From Apostichopus leukothele (Eukaryota; Echinodermata; Holothuroidea; Aspidochirotida; Stichopodidae), in NCBI GenBank assembly GCA_010014835.2, contig JAAAKB020000025.1:422235-443330 (forward strand): a stretch of 21,096 nucleotides of DNA, in the 5' to 3' direction. Position numbers and translations under genes: made by a program. The notes below the pieces were generated by a model. That model did not search any database. It was not told the DNA's origin and worked only from the letters and a program-made list of their open reading frames with translations. Of this stretch, positions 1 to 10,060 are shown piece after piece. Position 1 is the first letter of the stretch; each line of letters opens with the position of its first letter.

Positions 1-218
1 CATCCAACGATTTTTCATAATGAGGAATACTAAAGAATTGCAGCAGCACATTCTTCATTCTGTACAAAACGAGCCTTAAATTTATGCCCGAGGCAAGCTA
101 AACTGCCTCTTGCCGAGTACCTTTCACATTCTCTTAACTATTTGTTTCATCAAATGAGAAAGAAGAAAAGGCGTTACCACGTCGAGGACGAAATAGCCGC
201 TTAAACATTTCTGTTTCT
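1..218. other. upstream flank or 5' UTR of the synaptotagmin gene
   Basis: No gene is recognised here. The reading frame that enters the candidate first synaptotagmin exon is open from about 138, after an in-frame TAA at 135-137, but has no ATG before 219. If the exon at 219-264 is real, this stretch is 5' UTR and promoter. I see no TATA box or other convincing core promoter. Confidence 0.3.
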
Positions 219-264
219 ATGACAACAGCTTCAAATTTCCTCATGTTTACGTCAATCTTACGTC
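219..264 (+). CDS. candidate first coding exon of the Syt4/11-like synaptotagmin
   Basis: ATG at 219 opens 15 codons plus one base (MTTASNFLMFTSILR, then C) and runs into a consensus donor, GTAAGT, at 265-270. The exon ends in phase 1, exactly the phase required by the next exon at 1047, so the joined codon is CCA (Pro). The joined protein would be 426 residues, against 425 for human SYT4. A second in-frame ATG lies at 243. A very short lumenal N-terminus before the membrane segment is normal for Syt4 proteins. Against it, neither ATG has a good Kozak context, N-termini are poorly conserved, and the true first exon could lie before the window. This is phase and length reasoning, not sequence similarity. 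Confidence 0.35.
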
Positions 265-1046
265 GTAAGTCGCTTTTAGAATTTCTTTATTGGGCGTCCT
301 TCAAGCTAAAACACGAGTCCCTCGTTGAATAAAGATAAATCTCAGCCTCGTGTAGGGCTTTATGGGGAAAAATGAGAGGCCTAGAAGCAAACAAGAGACT
401 GTCACCTTTGGTTTCAAGCCACAAGTGAAGGATGGGAATTCTAAGCACGCGCGCTGAGGGAGGAAAACTGATTACAACGGAAGATTGAGACATTCCTATA
501 TGGAACGTATTCAACATCAGCACGAAAATGAAAGAGAACACACCAAGAAAAGAAAAAAGCCACATTCAATAGACAGACATATTTCTGCTGTGTCATTGAA
601 AGTTAATAACATATCAGATAAAGACAATACAAATATAAGAACCGTGAGGTATATTACATGTTTTAATAGGCCTACCATTTAAATCCCATTTAAATCTCAT
701 AATGCCAAATTGCAATGTCCAGTGACCTGAACCATTCTTCCATTATATGAATAATCTCTCTGACATTGCGTTAGCTATACTGCTTTGGGTTACTGATTCA
801 TCGAGGTCTACTTAACAAATTAACTTTCATTGGTAATTACAAGGTAATGCATGAATGCATTCAAAACATTCACAGTCAATAAATAACTACATGAACAATA
901 GATGGGACATAGATGGGAGTCGATCATTAGTTGACTTCGTTATTTCAAATTTTGTCTAATTTAAAATTCCATGTTACATTCATAATTATTGGGTTATTGT
1001 TAAAGGTAATATCCCTAACGATGTTTTTCGTTTTCTTCCGATACAG
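265..1046 (+). other. putative synaptotagmin intron 1
   Basis: This runs from the GTAAGT at 265 to a pyrimidine-rich acceptor ending in ATACAG at 1041-1046, so the acceptor side is certain and the donor side is tentative. It contains short chance ORFs and one TAGGCCTA palindrome at 667-674. No other coding signal was recognised. Confidence 0.45.
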
Positions 1047-1843
1047 CAACACTGCCACTGGTAGCAGCCCTGTCCATCGCAGTCACCCTATCCGTCGCAC
1101 TCCTATTCGTCACGGCTTGCAAATGTTACCGCAAGCGAAACCGATCCTCCTTCCTCGTGTCACGCAAGGGCATTAAGACCTTCTACACCCGTCCGTCCGG
1201 CTCTGCACACAGTAGTTCCGATCTATCATCGCCAGACCTGCCGCCATCCAGAACCCCTTCACCCCTCTTAACCCCCATCGAGGGCACCGCCAAATCCCCT
1301 GGAAAGATTTACGCTGGCACAACGGGAGGAGTGAAGTTGGATCCGGCCACTCTGAGTCGTGAATGCTACACTGAGGAGACAGAGACGAAAAATGAGGAAG
1401 CTGTAGAAAAAGTTGAGGAAGCGACGGAGGATCTTTCAGAAGAGAGACAAAACATGGGTGTCCTCAACCTTTCGATCGAGTACAACAACGAAAAGAGTGT
1501 CTTTGTGGTGACAATCCACCGTGCCAGCTACCTACCCGCCAAAGATCCCCAAAGTGGTACCTCTGACCCTTACATCAAGCTCTGTTTACTCCCGGAAAAG
1601 AAGCACAAAGTTAAAACAAGAGTCCTCCGGAAAACCCTCAACCCTGTTTATGAAGAGACCTTCACATTCTATGGCCTTGCCTACAACCAACTCCAGGGAA
1701 TCACCTTGCACTTCATCGTTATGAGTTTTGACCGTTTCAGCCGTGATGACGTAATCGGCGAAGTGGTCGTGCCATTGGCTAACGTTGACCTAAGCGGATC
1801 GGAGGTTAACATGTCCAGGGATATCAAACAACGTATCCCACGG
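1047..1843 (+). CDS. synaptotagmin Syt4/Syt11 class, exon with TM segment, linker and C2A
   Basis: Vesicle membrane protein with two C2 domains that bind phospholipid and SNARE partners in membrane trafficking. Numbering from ATG 219: a hydrophobic segment (about 17-39, LPLVAALSIAV onward) is followed by Cys40, Cys42 and a basic stop-transfer stretch, typical palmitoylation context. A Ser/Pro-rich then Glu-rich linker reaches about 150, and C2A spans about 152-280. C2A has SDPYIK, PEKKHKVKTRVLRKTLNP and SFDRFSRDD, and closely follows vertebrate SYT4/SYT11, including the one-residue-longer first calcium loop. Ligand positions read Asp182, Asp189, Ser242, Asp244, Asp250; the Ser is the hallmark substitution of this class. 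The exon starts after CAG at 1044-1046 (phase 1) and ends CGG before GTAAGT at 1844 (phase 0). One large exon for TM, linker and C2A is, as I recall, also the vertebrate SYT4/11 layout. Assignment to 4 rather than 11 is not possible, since the split is vertebrate. Confidence 0.96.
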
Positions 1844-2123
1844 GTAAGTTAAACATCAATTCATCTTTGACACTTCCTTTCTTTCCAGGCTGTAAAACCT
1901 TCAACTTAATCAAATAGTACTATTATTAGAATTACCTGGCCACCATAATACAAAATTCACTTAACATTTGCGCATGTTTCGACTAGAGTGAAACACATAT
2001 ACCTGTATTGCAGTTCTACGAATTTCTGCTTCGCACAAACAATTCATATGGAAGTCGAATTAACCGAATGTTGTACAGAAACCTCGATGTTTCCAATCTG
2101 CATAGATGTGAATGACTTCACGA

Positions 2124-2166
2124 AGGCTTTCAACATCGGTTTGAGATTAAACTGTGTTGAAAGCCT
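2124..2166. repeat. 12-bp perfect inverted repeat (hairpin)
   Basis: AGGCTTTCAACA at 2124-2135 is the exact reverse complement of TGTTGAAAGCCT at 2155-2166, with a 19-base loop between. It would form a stable hairpin in the intron RNA. It may be a chance fold, a small foldback remnant or a local regulatory structure; nothing nearby decides between these. Confidence 0.6.
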
Positions 2167-3212
2167 AGAAAAATAGATCGACTCGCAAAAAGACTATTAA
2201 CTTTACTTCAGGACATTCTCTTGGTCTATTTCTTTCTTCCAAGCATATACCTCGAACAAAACCCACGGAGTCGAGTAGCGTTTAATAATTATTTTGCCTC
2301 TCGCTTTGCAAAATGCAAATCATACCACCGGGGAAATGTCCGTATAATCAGACTTAGGTTTATGTCTTTCAGTTCTACTAGAACTAGCATAAAGATGAAT
2401 ATTGATTTCCTCTTATCTAAAAGGAACAGTCTTTTGAGGACGTTGAGGATGTTGCTACCACAATGACGAAATATGAATGAGATTTATGGTGTTTAATCGA
2501 CAATCAATTACTTAATAACATAAACAGCTACTTTGATGTAGGATATTTGAAGGTTAAAATGTTATTTATATTAAATCAAACGACATCCATTGGCCAAAAC
2601 TGAATATCTTGAAGATGAATTCCCTTTCAGTGATTCGACTTGGAAACAAACAAAACATTATGTAAGATATGTGCAAGAACAGTTTGCCTTAATGTGTGAA
2701 CAATTGGAAGTAATATCTTTGTAACTTCCAGCGACGACATCTGATATTTCTTAAGGATCTTCTTAAGTTAATAACTTCACACCATACTTGATTGATCAAA
2801 CTAAAATATTCTGAAATCGCAGGTATATACGTAATTCGCCAACAGCTGAGCAAGTTCATATATCGGACAGTTAGGGATAGCAATTAGTTGTATTGCAGTA
2901 ATGGAAACTCGTTGTTTGCTTACTATTCACCTACTGTTATATGCTGTACCATTCATGTATGCAATGTATCTATCACACCTGTAATTCCCTTTCTTAATGA
3001 GGCATCAGCTATAGAAGACCGTGGATAGGATTAGTTTAACTCATCTAAGCTGCCAGAGTTCATTGTTATACCATTGAAGAAACATATACGGACTCTTACA
3101 TCTTTCTTGGCTTATTGGAGGTCTTATCACTTACTTGGCCTAAAATGCTAGAATGTCAAGTCACACTCGATACTCATAGCTGGTACAATAACTACTGTTC
3201 ATGTCCTGCAAC

Positions 3213-3290
3213 ACATGTTACCGTGTTACGAACACAAAGTAGTAATTCCTGATTCACGATTGTGGGACATGAAGAATAGTTGCTGTCCCA
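3213..3290 (+). repeat. diverged repeat, copy A
   Basis: This 78-base stretch aligns without gaps to 3561-3638, about 82 percent identical by eye, sharing the blocks ACATGTTACCGTGTTAC, AACACAAAG and TGTGGGACAT. Its left neighbourhood (about 3182-3212, GGTACAATAACTACTG) is an imperfect inverted copy of its own right side. The unit therefore looks like a decayed non-autonomous element with inverted arms. No transposase was seen, and the family is unknown. Confidence 0.65.
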
Positions 3291-3560
3291 ACCATTTAGT
3301 GCGAGTTCATTAATACGCGATTTTAAACTGAAGTCGCATCTATTGGTTTTATGCTTTAAGTAGGCCTATGGATATAACCGAACATGGCATTTCTTCGTTC
3401 CCGTCATAACGAATTGGCGTAATGTAAAGAGAGGTGTGAAATGGAATCAAGCGATACCACACCTCCTTTACTTCATCTCGTAGGCATTCTCATATTCATA
3501 GCCTCCTTGTCCAGTCGCGCAGTTCTTTGTCTAACATGAGAACACGTTAACAGTTGTAAA

Positions 3561-3638
3561 ACATGTTACCGTGTTACCAACACAAAGAAGTACTTACATA
3601 TGCACGTTTGTGGGACATTACCAGTAGTTGATGTACCA
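3561..3638 (+). repeat. diverged repeat, copy B
   Basis: Second copy of the repeat at 3213-3290, in the same orientation about 350 bases away. Its right flank (about 3620-3655), read on the minus strand, matches the left flank of copy A (GATACTCAT...GGTAC). This supports an original palindromic or foldback unit of roughly 130 bases. No clear target-site duplications were identified. Confidence 0.65.
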
Positions 3639-4606
3639 GGCATGAGTATCAAGTCATGGTATTTCATTCTCTGATTTAACATGTATTTTGCTACCAGTCT
3701 TAACTCATTAACTACCGACGTAGCACGTTTGTTAGGTATTATGTAACACTCCTGAATGTCTGGCATGTGTTTGCAAATTAATAGATTAAGCCATAGTTAA
3801 ATTGTGACATGATTCTTACTGAATCAACATAGTCAAAATAACCGAGATGGAAAACAACAGTTGAATTACTGTTCCTGTTTTAGGTATTTGCCCTTCGTTG
3901 ATATTTATCATGAATATAAACACAGTTTCGTAAAGGGAAAGCTTTCGGCCATTCATTTCGTTGGTATGAAAATGATAGTTATGATCATCAAACCCTCTTA
4001 CGAATTTCGTTCTTAACAATCACTGAATATTTCATTCGGCGTTACTGGCATCTTAGTAACGATTTTTTTATTTCGTTTCAGATTAGTTTTTGTAACACAA
4101 AATGTATTCTTAAGTATGCAAGCATGTTTTCATTAAGAACTGTACAATTCAAACGATGAGGACAGTTACAACTTTCCATTCAAATTGAATGTGTATTATG
4201 AAAACGAGAAGATAATACAGATTTAACCTATACCGTGAACAGGTGAGGAATTTGTGTTGAATCTTAGACCAATGCACATGTACTGTATGGCAGTTACAAG
4301 TTCTCTAGGAAACAGAAAAAATGAGATATTTAAATATTCGCACCTAGAAGATATGTGTAAAAAAATATTTGCTGAGTGCATCGATGGTAACTGACTAGAA
4401 TATTTATAAGACGTTGGATATCCAACGTACACTAATCTAATTTAAATCATCTGCAAGATGAAAAGACGCCAAGTCGTGTCAGAAATTCATACCTAGAATA
4501 ATCGATTCATGACCAACTCCTCAACTCTCCTTAACCGATCTTCATGCATCACGCGAAATGAACATCATTCATTTCTAAATGATTTTGTTATTTTTCAATT
4601 TCTCAG

Positions 4607-4733
4607 CTGTCCAAAAGTCAAGGACGAGGGGAAATATTAGTATCGCTATGTCACCAGCCAGCTGCTAACCGTCTGACCGTGGTTGTTCTCAAGGCTAAAA
4701 ACCTACCGAAAATGGATGTTACAGGCCTTGCAG
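4607..4733 (+). CDS. synaptotagmin exon encoding the N-terminal third of C2B
   Basis: This exon encodes 42 codons plus one base. It begins [20 protein letters not shown] and continues through [20 protein letters not shown], the first strands and first calcium loop of C2B. Asp318 here and Asp324, whose codon is split across the next junction, are the first two calcium-ligand positions. The GRGE(I/L)L(V/I)SL block matches SYT4 and SYT11 closely. The acceptor is TTTCTCAG ending at 4606 and the donor is GCAG/GTACAG at 4734. Phase 0 in and phase 1 out fit both neighbouring exons. Too short to stand out as an ORF, it was found by following C2B homology and splice sites. Confidence 0.95.
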
Positions 4734-7700
4734 GTACAGTATATACGACTAGTACATAACTGTCTCGAAATATCAAACATAATTCTAAGAAGTGTCAAGA
4801 GTTTGCGTTTGCATGACAAACCTTCTGCAGTATTAACCTCGCTGTAACCACAAACTGCAAGTTAGAGGACGATGGCGATACACATACACAGTATGATTAA
4901 TTTGTAGCAAAATGTACCGTGCTAAAGTTGGTACATCAGGGATAAATACAACATGTTGTTAAGGCGAAAGGATACAAAACAATTTGGTAAATCACAAAAT
5001 GGAGGCAAATCCTCATCATTGTAAGATTTTCAGCCTAAAAATGTTTAAATTTCAATAAAAACTAAGTCTTTCCACTATGATGCGTTTGAGACTCATCAGT
5101 GATGAGGAACTTCTACCTTTGTCCCACTAGTCAGTTACATAATGTCTTTTGATTTAAATCGAGTTACTCCTTGAGATGCCAACCAAACAAAATGGTCAAT
5201 ATAGTCAGAAGAAATAAAATTCTGACGATTTAATCTGAGTTGTAAAGTAACAATCTGTGTGGATGCAGGCTGCTTGATTAAATAACACACCACTTCTTTG
5301 GTCTGATGGTGTGTATTGAGACCTTGGGATGAAAACATACATGGTTGTCTTTAATTTCTGCACAACAGTATGCATCGTTGACTATAATTAAGAACTGATA
5401 AATTTGACGGTCCAATAAAAATGAATTGATATATTCTTCACCTCATTGTGTTGCCGCCAAGGAGACTGATTAATATTGTTTATTATAAACATGCGATTTA
5501 ATTATACCATTTTTAACATAACTGTATACCTTCAAACCAATCAAAATGTTCGGCTTTCTCGACATACTAATTAAGATTGCACGCACATTGCTCATTGTAC
5601 TCAATTAGTAATGTCAAAGTTGAGACATGTAAATAGTTAACTCGTTTTGCATTTTACGTTCAAGACTTTAATTGTCTTAATTGTTGTGACACAGTAGAAG
5701 TGGGTGAAATAACATCAATTTGGTTGGACACAATTCAAACACTTACACGCGTCATATCTGTGAATATCGCATTGGCATTGCCACAATGTCTTTCATTGCT
5801 GTGAGATGATAAGCAAATTGAACATTATAAAAGTCCGTTGAAGTTTCAACACTCTTTGCACTGTACGCTGTATGTACGGCTTAGTGCCAAAAATGCTTTT
5901 ATAAGTTCCATTCGAACTAATCAAGCATAAAATGGTTAGCGAAATTTATTCAACCGATTTTCTAACTAGGTTGTTTAGAAAAGGTAGCACTGACTAAAGA
6001 AGCATCACTTCTAGATGAATGAAAAATAATTACTAAGTTAACAATTGACCAGCAGTCCAACTTTCCATCACTCTCTGCTCTAATACACATTTACATTAGA
6101 CTTGCAAATTAAATCTTAGGCGTGAGCACTGCCACCATTGAAAACGACTATATCGCCATGCAACCATAGTCTCACTGAAATTCAAAGCCTCTTTTAAATC
6201 TTCTGAAATCACTAACACTAAATGGTTTACGGCGTTTTACTGTAGTATAACGTTATAAATCCGATGGTTCATTTTTTCATGATGATACCAATCCATACAC
6301 ATAAAAGAAATCAGGTCATATAAGAGAGAAGCAAAGAAGAAAATAAGAATAAGGAAGGCAAGACTGAAGGTAAATGAATGACAGAATAAAGTAATAAGGT
6401 TAGGATGACCGGTAAATCCAATTAAAAGTTAGATTCACAACCGGTTTATTCGGGCATATGAAGAAAAAAACTCCCACAGAAAATCAACGATGTTACAAGT
6501 TGCTTAGATAACAAGTAGAGAGAAATCTGTAACGCCTCCATGCAAAAAAAAAACGCACCAAGTGAACGAAACTGATTCTACAGGCTTATTACTGTAAGAA
6601 TCACACTCCAGAGACAACGGCATTTTGCCTATGTCTACCAGTTACAGAAGTCCCCCAGTCCATTTATGAAGGCTCTTGCTCTTGACACCACTGAATGGAA
6701 GCTTCCAAGCAACTTTCATCCAGAGCAGTTCCTTAATCAATGACAACAGTTCAGAACATTTCATTTTTGGTTCTCGTTTCTACAGAAATGACTCTTCATG
6801 GGCTCATTTCGAAATTGTACATTTATATTTAAAAGTTCAGTCGACAAACTTTTAGTCTCAGTTATCTAATAACAAACAAGATGAACAATTTCATCTGCGA
6901 GTGATTGACTGATAGCTGCTATGCATTGCTACGGTATATGACCTTTTACATTTGTCAAATTACCTTAATCTTCCATTCTACCACCATATAATCCCTTAAA
7001 CAATTTCTGAATAAGTAAAGGAAAACTGGGTCACACACTTGTCCAATTTTGGATGCGATTATTTGCCGTGGAAATGAAACCCACATCAGTGATCTCAGAA
7101 ACAAATCATTTTCGGAGTAACACTACCAGTGAACTGTCATCTTAAGGTACTTGGAGATTGCAAATGATAATCTTTGTTGGATCTCTTGATGAACAAAACA
7201 AGTCACTGACGGAGCAAAACTCTGTCAGAAGAAATGCTACGGACGATACCAAATGTACACAGTATAACCATGGTCAAAATTCTGACCTATTCTTATGCAT
7301 AACTCAATGTTTCGATTCCTAATCGAATGGTTCAGACCAAGTCGCAAAGGGAGAGGAAAGTTAAACCATTCTACTCCAGTGAACATTTGTGTGACCTTAT
7401 AAGCCAGAAGCTTTAGGAATACCTTTTTCTCATTTAGCAGTGATCATTATATAAGCTACAACCTTCAGCTGGCTAAAACCTCTAAGAAAAGAACTTTCCA
7501 AGATGTTTTAATCTTCCAAGATATTGCCAGATATTAAATGTCTCATTGAGAGCAAAAAACGCTTTGAGAGTGGTTATTCCTTTTAAGGTCTGTGTATTGA
7601 TCAACCGTTTTGTTTTGACTAGCCATCATATATAAAGCAAATCATTTTAAAAAGCATTTATTTAAATATTAAGAATTTGTAAGAAAATAAATATCTCATT

Positions 7701-8512
7701 GACGGAAACTGCTTTGATGGCGATGCGTCTAAAACTCCGTGCAGAATTTACCTTTAACTGGATATATATGATATGTGAGAACAACTGCTGAGCTTTAAAA
7801 GCATTACATGACCGTGTCCGTAACTTTTGGGACTCCCTTATCAACTGGCGAGTATCGCGTACGTTCGTCTAGATCAAGCTTAGTTCCTTGGGGGTAAGGA
7901 ACGTCCCGTTTGGACCTCTGTTGACACCAAATGACTTCCTAACTAATTTTTTTGGGAATTTTATTCAAAATCCAGGAATTTGGTTTGATACCAATCGATC
8001 AAATTCTCACCGAGCAATAGCGTTTCATTTGAATTCTGACAGCCAGAAGGACAGATGGGCACAGTGCATAAGTTCCTTTTGCTCTACCAATTGAGATAAA
8101 AAAGCAAACTAATAAAACGCTGCATCAGTCACAATTCTGCGAATTGAGATTCTTAATTATGTCATTAATAGCGCATACATGATCTCATCCAAGATTCATA
8201 TTCTTCAACTGACCGACTTTCTTTCTACACCTCCTTGCTTAGGAAAACTAAAAATACATCGATTGAACCTCGGGATATGGAGACAACCCTTTGCTGTCAC
8301 GTCTTCACGGAGCAATAGGAGCAGCGTTTCATTTTGCACATTTCATCAACGGCGCGGTTCATTACTTGACAGTATAGTTGTGTTATCTTGTTGAGGATAG
8401 CAAGTGAAACTCATTGAAGTGCTTTTTTCTTTCAATTAAATAGTAATTCATATGCTCATAACATCTTTGAAAGTTAACTTTGCTCTTCGTTTCCGTATTC
8501 TTCCTTGCTCAG
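4734..8512 (+). other. synaptotagmin intron within C2B
   Basis: A 3779-base AT-rich intron ending at the acceptor CTTGCTCAG (8511-8512). I recognise no gene in it. A 67-codon minus-strand ORF at 5135-5338 has protein-like composition but no recognised motif. Open stretches at 7888-8094 and 8179-8394 (plus) are also unrecognised. No dense repeat or RNA gene was seen. Confidence 0.9.
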
Positions 8513-8823
8513 ATCCATATGTAAAGATCAATATGTTGTACGCTGATCAGAGGATGGCGAAGAAGAAAACCAGGCTTAAGAAGCGCACCTTGAACCCTGT
8601 CTTCAACGAGTCCTTCCTTTTCGACATTCCACAAGACGGCCTCGAGAACATTTCTCTGGAATTCCAAGTCCTGGACCATGACCGTGTTACCAAGAATGAG
8701 GTCATTGGTCGTTTAGAAATCGGACCGACCTGCGAAGCCGACACGAGCCAGTCACTCCACTGGGCGGAAGTTCTGCAAAATCCAAGAAAGCAAATTGCAG
8801 AGTGGCATAAGTTAACTGAGTAA
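8513..8823 (+). CDS. synaptotagmin terminal coding exon, rest of C2B and stop
   Basis: The exon opens with AT, completing the Asp codon split with the previous exon, and encodes 102 further residues before TAA at 8821-8823. It starts DPYVKINMLYADQRM. Next comes the C2B polybasic strand (KKKTRLKKRTLNP), the site that binds acidic lipids and effectors in synaptotagmins. VFNESFLFDIP and LDHDRVTKNEVIG follow, giving Asp378, Asp380 and Glu386 as third-loop ligands. The end is EWHKLTE, carrying the C-terminal WHxL motif needed for docking in the family. C2B thus looks complete and competent. The upstream ATG at 8452 seen in this frame is intronic and not a start. Confidence 0.96.
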
Positions 8824-10060
8824 AAAGTAAAACAGGCACATGTAGTTCTAATCATTTCTTTAAAAAAAAACTAATTGACAGTGGTGGGAAAGGATGATTC
8901 TATAGGCACCTAGCCCTATGATTTGTTTTAATTACTTAATTATGGAATTTACGATTTAGATGAAGAAGATATGGGGCGGAACAGCATTATAATATAACTG
9001 GGTAAAAAGTAGCATCACACACGTGCAGTATAAGCGATTTGCTTGAAGCAGATCTGACTGATTAAAATGAGGAAGAGGAAAGTCGATCAACATCTGGCTT
9101 CATACAAGTTTTGTTTACTTAATTAATTATGACTGAAATGAAGACATATAGATTCACAACACAAGTAGGTTCTTAAACTTTAATGGACCAAGGTGGACAA
9201 TGATATTCAGCGAAGAAAGAAAAGTATTGCTGCAAACCGACGGAAACAAATGTAAACAACTGAAACTACGACTCGAAATCAAATGAGCATATTGCCAAGT
9301 TAATTTGACAGGGAAAGACTGGCAAAAGAACGACGTTACATTCTTTGGTACGAGCATAGATGTAAATAGAGGAAAGTGTAGTAGTTTGGAAATTTAGATA
9401 GCATGAACAGAGAAGAAACGCAGAACGACGATGGCTGTCATCGTCACAAAAGGTTATTGTAAATAAGAAAAGATTATTATTTTGGAAATACCCAAATAGT
9501 AGAAAAGATCTCACTGATTGGTATTATACCATTTCTAACTAACCATGAGCCAACTGAATTTTTAATAGCGTTATTGTAAATTGAAAATGCTGATTCAAGA
9601 GAGAAAATAAAGAGGTGTGAAAAAGATAGTGTGAGTTTAGTTAAAAGTGCTTGTCCATAAAAACAAACTATACTAGCCAAAATTGACAACTTAATGGTTT
9701 AAATAATTGACTACAAATATATTCCAGAAAGGAGAGATGGTTACCGAAAGAATAAATGGACTATATACTACACGAGGACAGCGGTAAAGAAATAAGATAT
9801 GAATGTAAATCGACTCGGCTCTAGTAATTAGACTTTACAACTTTAAGACGAAGTAACCACTCAAACTGAAAGAACTGAACAGTAAGTGAATTTAATGTAC
9901 TGATGAAAGGCCAGCCACCTATTTCTACATTAAATTAGTGTTCTATGTTTGACAGGATATGCACGTTTAAGTGCAAAATTATGTGTTGCCCTGCTATTAG
10001 CAAATTTAGACTCTTCTTAGACAAAATAAAAGCTGTTAGTTAAACTATTATTTTGTTTTT
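8824..10060 (+). other. probable synaptotagmin 3' UTR and poly(A) region
   Basis: AT-rich, purine-leaning sequence after the stop, without recognised coding content. Candidate poly(A) signals AATAAA occur at 9606-9611, 9751-9756 and 10025-10030. The last is followed within 20-40 bases by a T-rich tract and is the most convincing by context. The true end of the transcript cannot be fixed from sequence alone. Confidence 0.4.
10025..10030 (+). terminator. candidate polyadenylation signal AATAAA
   Basis: Consensus AATAAA about 1.2 kb after the synaptotagmin stop, followed by a T-rich stretch from about 10047. Two earlier AATAAA hexamers are alternatives. Confidence 0.3.

Larger units (their letters stand above)
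1844..4606 (+). other. synaptotagmin intron between C2A and C2B
   Basis: A 2763-base intron from a consensus GTAAGT donor at 1844 to the acceptor TTTCTCAG ending at 4606. No second gene was recognised in it on either strand. It holds a 12-bp perfect inverted repeat at 2124-2166, a diverged two-copy repeat (3213-3290 and 3561-3638) and one TAGGCCTA palindrome at 3361-3368. The remainder is AT-rich with short chance ORFs. Confidence 0.9.

Noticed and set aside
931-1176. Plus ORF of 81 codons overlapping the start of the C2A exon
   Set aside because: It crosses the exon's acceptor and reads the transmembrane exon in the wrong frame; the synaptotagmin frame explains the sequence.
8452-8512. ATG at 8452 as the start of the last synaptotagmin exon
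   Set aside because: It lies in the intron, upstream of a clear pyrimidine tract and CAG acceptor; family homology begins exactly at 8513.
8547-8855. 102-codon minus-strand ORF opposite the C2B exon
   Set aside because: It is the complement of conserved C2B coding sequence and has no features of its own.
9154-9689. Overlapping minus-strand ORFs in the synaptotagmin 3' region
   Set aside because: Low-complexity, Phe/Leu/Ser-rich translations of AT-rich, purine-leaning DNA, with no motifs and no splice support.
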